From assembly GCF_014805685.1 (NCBI RefSeq), contig NC_060893.1, positions 10,151,273-10,215,272 on the forward strand: a DNA stretch of 64,000 nucleotides, written 5' to 3'. The stretch comes from Silurus meridionalis. Lineage: Eukaryota > Chordata > Actinopteri > Siluriformes > Siluridae. Made by a program: the position numbers and the translations under genes. Positions 63,436 to 64,000 of the stretch are shown here, in pieces. Under the pieces are notes generated by a model, which was not told the DNA's origin, did no database searches, and worked only from the letters and a program-made list of their open reading frames with translations. Each line of letters starts with the position of its first letter. Within the stretch, counting starts at the first letter, position 1.

Positions 63436-64000
63436 ATACTATATGTCCAAAAGTTTATGGACACCTGACCATCATGATCCCTATTTCCTTACTAAGTCAG
63501 GTAAAGTGGCATTATTGTCGTTTCAACCATACACAGGTGCACAAAACAGCACAGCTCCAAAAGGTGCCACACAGGACAATATACATGAGACAACACAAAA
63601 CTGAGACATAAGCAGACCTGCACACAGGACTACATAAATTGCCCGTGTAAACAACACAATATAGTACAATAAAATTAAAAGCACAATGAATTTCAGTGCA
63701 GCGCAGACTGTGTGTATGTGGAGTTAAACGCAATGGCATTCTCCATATTGAATCACTCAAATCTCCACAGCCATGCCACACACTTTAGTGGAAGGTCTTC
63801 CATTCTATTTTAAAGTGTGTCTGTTTTAATACCCTCCATTTTCCTGGGAAGATTTTGAGTGTGGCTGCGGAGATTTGTGTTCATTCCACCACATGATCTG
63901 GTATTGATGTTTTCTGAGATCAGATCCTCGGTGCAGTCAACTCTCTAGTGTTCAATGGGATTGAGGTCAGGGCTTGGCGCAGGACACTCAAGATCTTCGA
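63436..64000. mobile_element. Tc1-like transposon, partial, interrupted by a LINE tail
   Basis: The terminus CTATATGTCCAAAAGTTTAT followed by GGACACCTGACCATCATGA begins at about 63436. From about 63840 the sequence reads GAGATTTGTGTTCATTCCAC and GGGATTGAGGTCAGGGCTT, a minus-strand Tc1 transposase C-terminal region. Between them, 63495-63690 is a minus-strand LINE 3' end (GTTGAAACGACAATAATGCC type) inserted into the element. The window ends within it. Confidence 0.6.

Overview
This is vertebrate nuclear DNA, most probably from a ray-finned (teleost) fish. Genes are split by GT-AG introns. Intergenic space is AT-rich and full of (TA)n, (CA)n and (GA)n tracts. The repeats are fish-type: Tc1-like, pogo-like and hAT DNA transposons, tRNA-derived SINEs, L2/RTE-like LINEs and a Ty3/gypsy element whose domain order is that of Gmr1 elements. 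The species cannot be fixed from the sequence alone. All exon boundaries below were read by eye from GT/AG sites and reading-frame continuity.

Five protein-coding genes plus one broken or uncertain cysteine-rich fragment are supported. (1) and (2) are two tandem paralogues of the acyl-CoA thioesterase / bile acid-CoA:amino acid N-acyltransferase (ACOT/BAAT) family, both on the minus strand, each with ten coding exons of nearly identical size (4910-8734 and 16241-26261). The first has an in-frame TGA in exon 7 that would remove the catalytic Asp and His. The second is open throughout, but its intron 2 has been expanded by a 5.8 kb LTR retrotransposon. (3) insyn1, inhibitory synaptic factor 1 (minus, 31324-32826). 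(4) scamp5, secretory carrier membrane protein 5 (minus, 38207-41375). (5) parp16, ER-anchored mono-ADP-ribosyltransferase (plus, 48470-52414). A sixth gene, eif3j (translation initiation factor eIF3 subunit J, minus, 59725-62718), lacks its first exon(s), which should lie beyond the right edge. A fragment at 55573-55746 looks like an IGF-binding-type cysteine-rich domain with an in-frame stop.

Region by region: 1-4.9 kb is repeat debris (deleted LINE, hAT relict) and a perfect foldback element inside a local duplication. 4.9-8.8 kb holds ACOT/BAAT copy 1. 9-16 kb is a transposon-rich spacer: LINE, RTE-like tails, a relict Tc1, a pogo-like element and a complete-ended 1.6 kb Tc1 element with about 204 bp inverted repeats. 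16.2-26.3 kb holds ACOT/BAAT copy 2 with the Gmr1-like element. 26.3-31.3 kb is non-coding with a degenerate minisatellite and a hAT element nested in a SINE. 31-41.4 kb holds insyn1 and scamp5. 41.4-48.4 kb is spacer with a 950 bp pogo/Tigger-like element. 48.4-53.3 kb holds parp16 with two DNA transposons in its intron 4. 53-58 kb has an LTR-like fragment, the IGFBP-like fragment and a second LINE copy. 58-62.7 kb holds eif3j with a hAT MITE, a pogo-like element and a SINE. The last 0.6 kb is a Tc1-like element interrupted by a LINE tail.

The genes do not form one pathway. The two thioesterases are a tandem family; insyn1 and scamp5 both act in neurons; parp16 and eif3j are housekeeping-type. 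I found no clearly new biological system. The most notable items are the Gmr1-type retrotransposon with integrase upstream of reverse transcriptase and its rearranged 5' LTR, the nonsense codon in one thioesterase paralogue, and several nested insertions with perfect target-site duplications.
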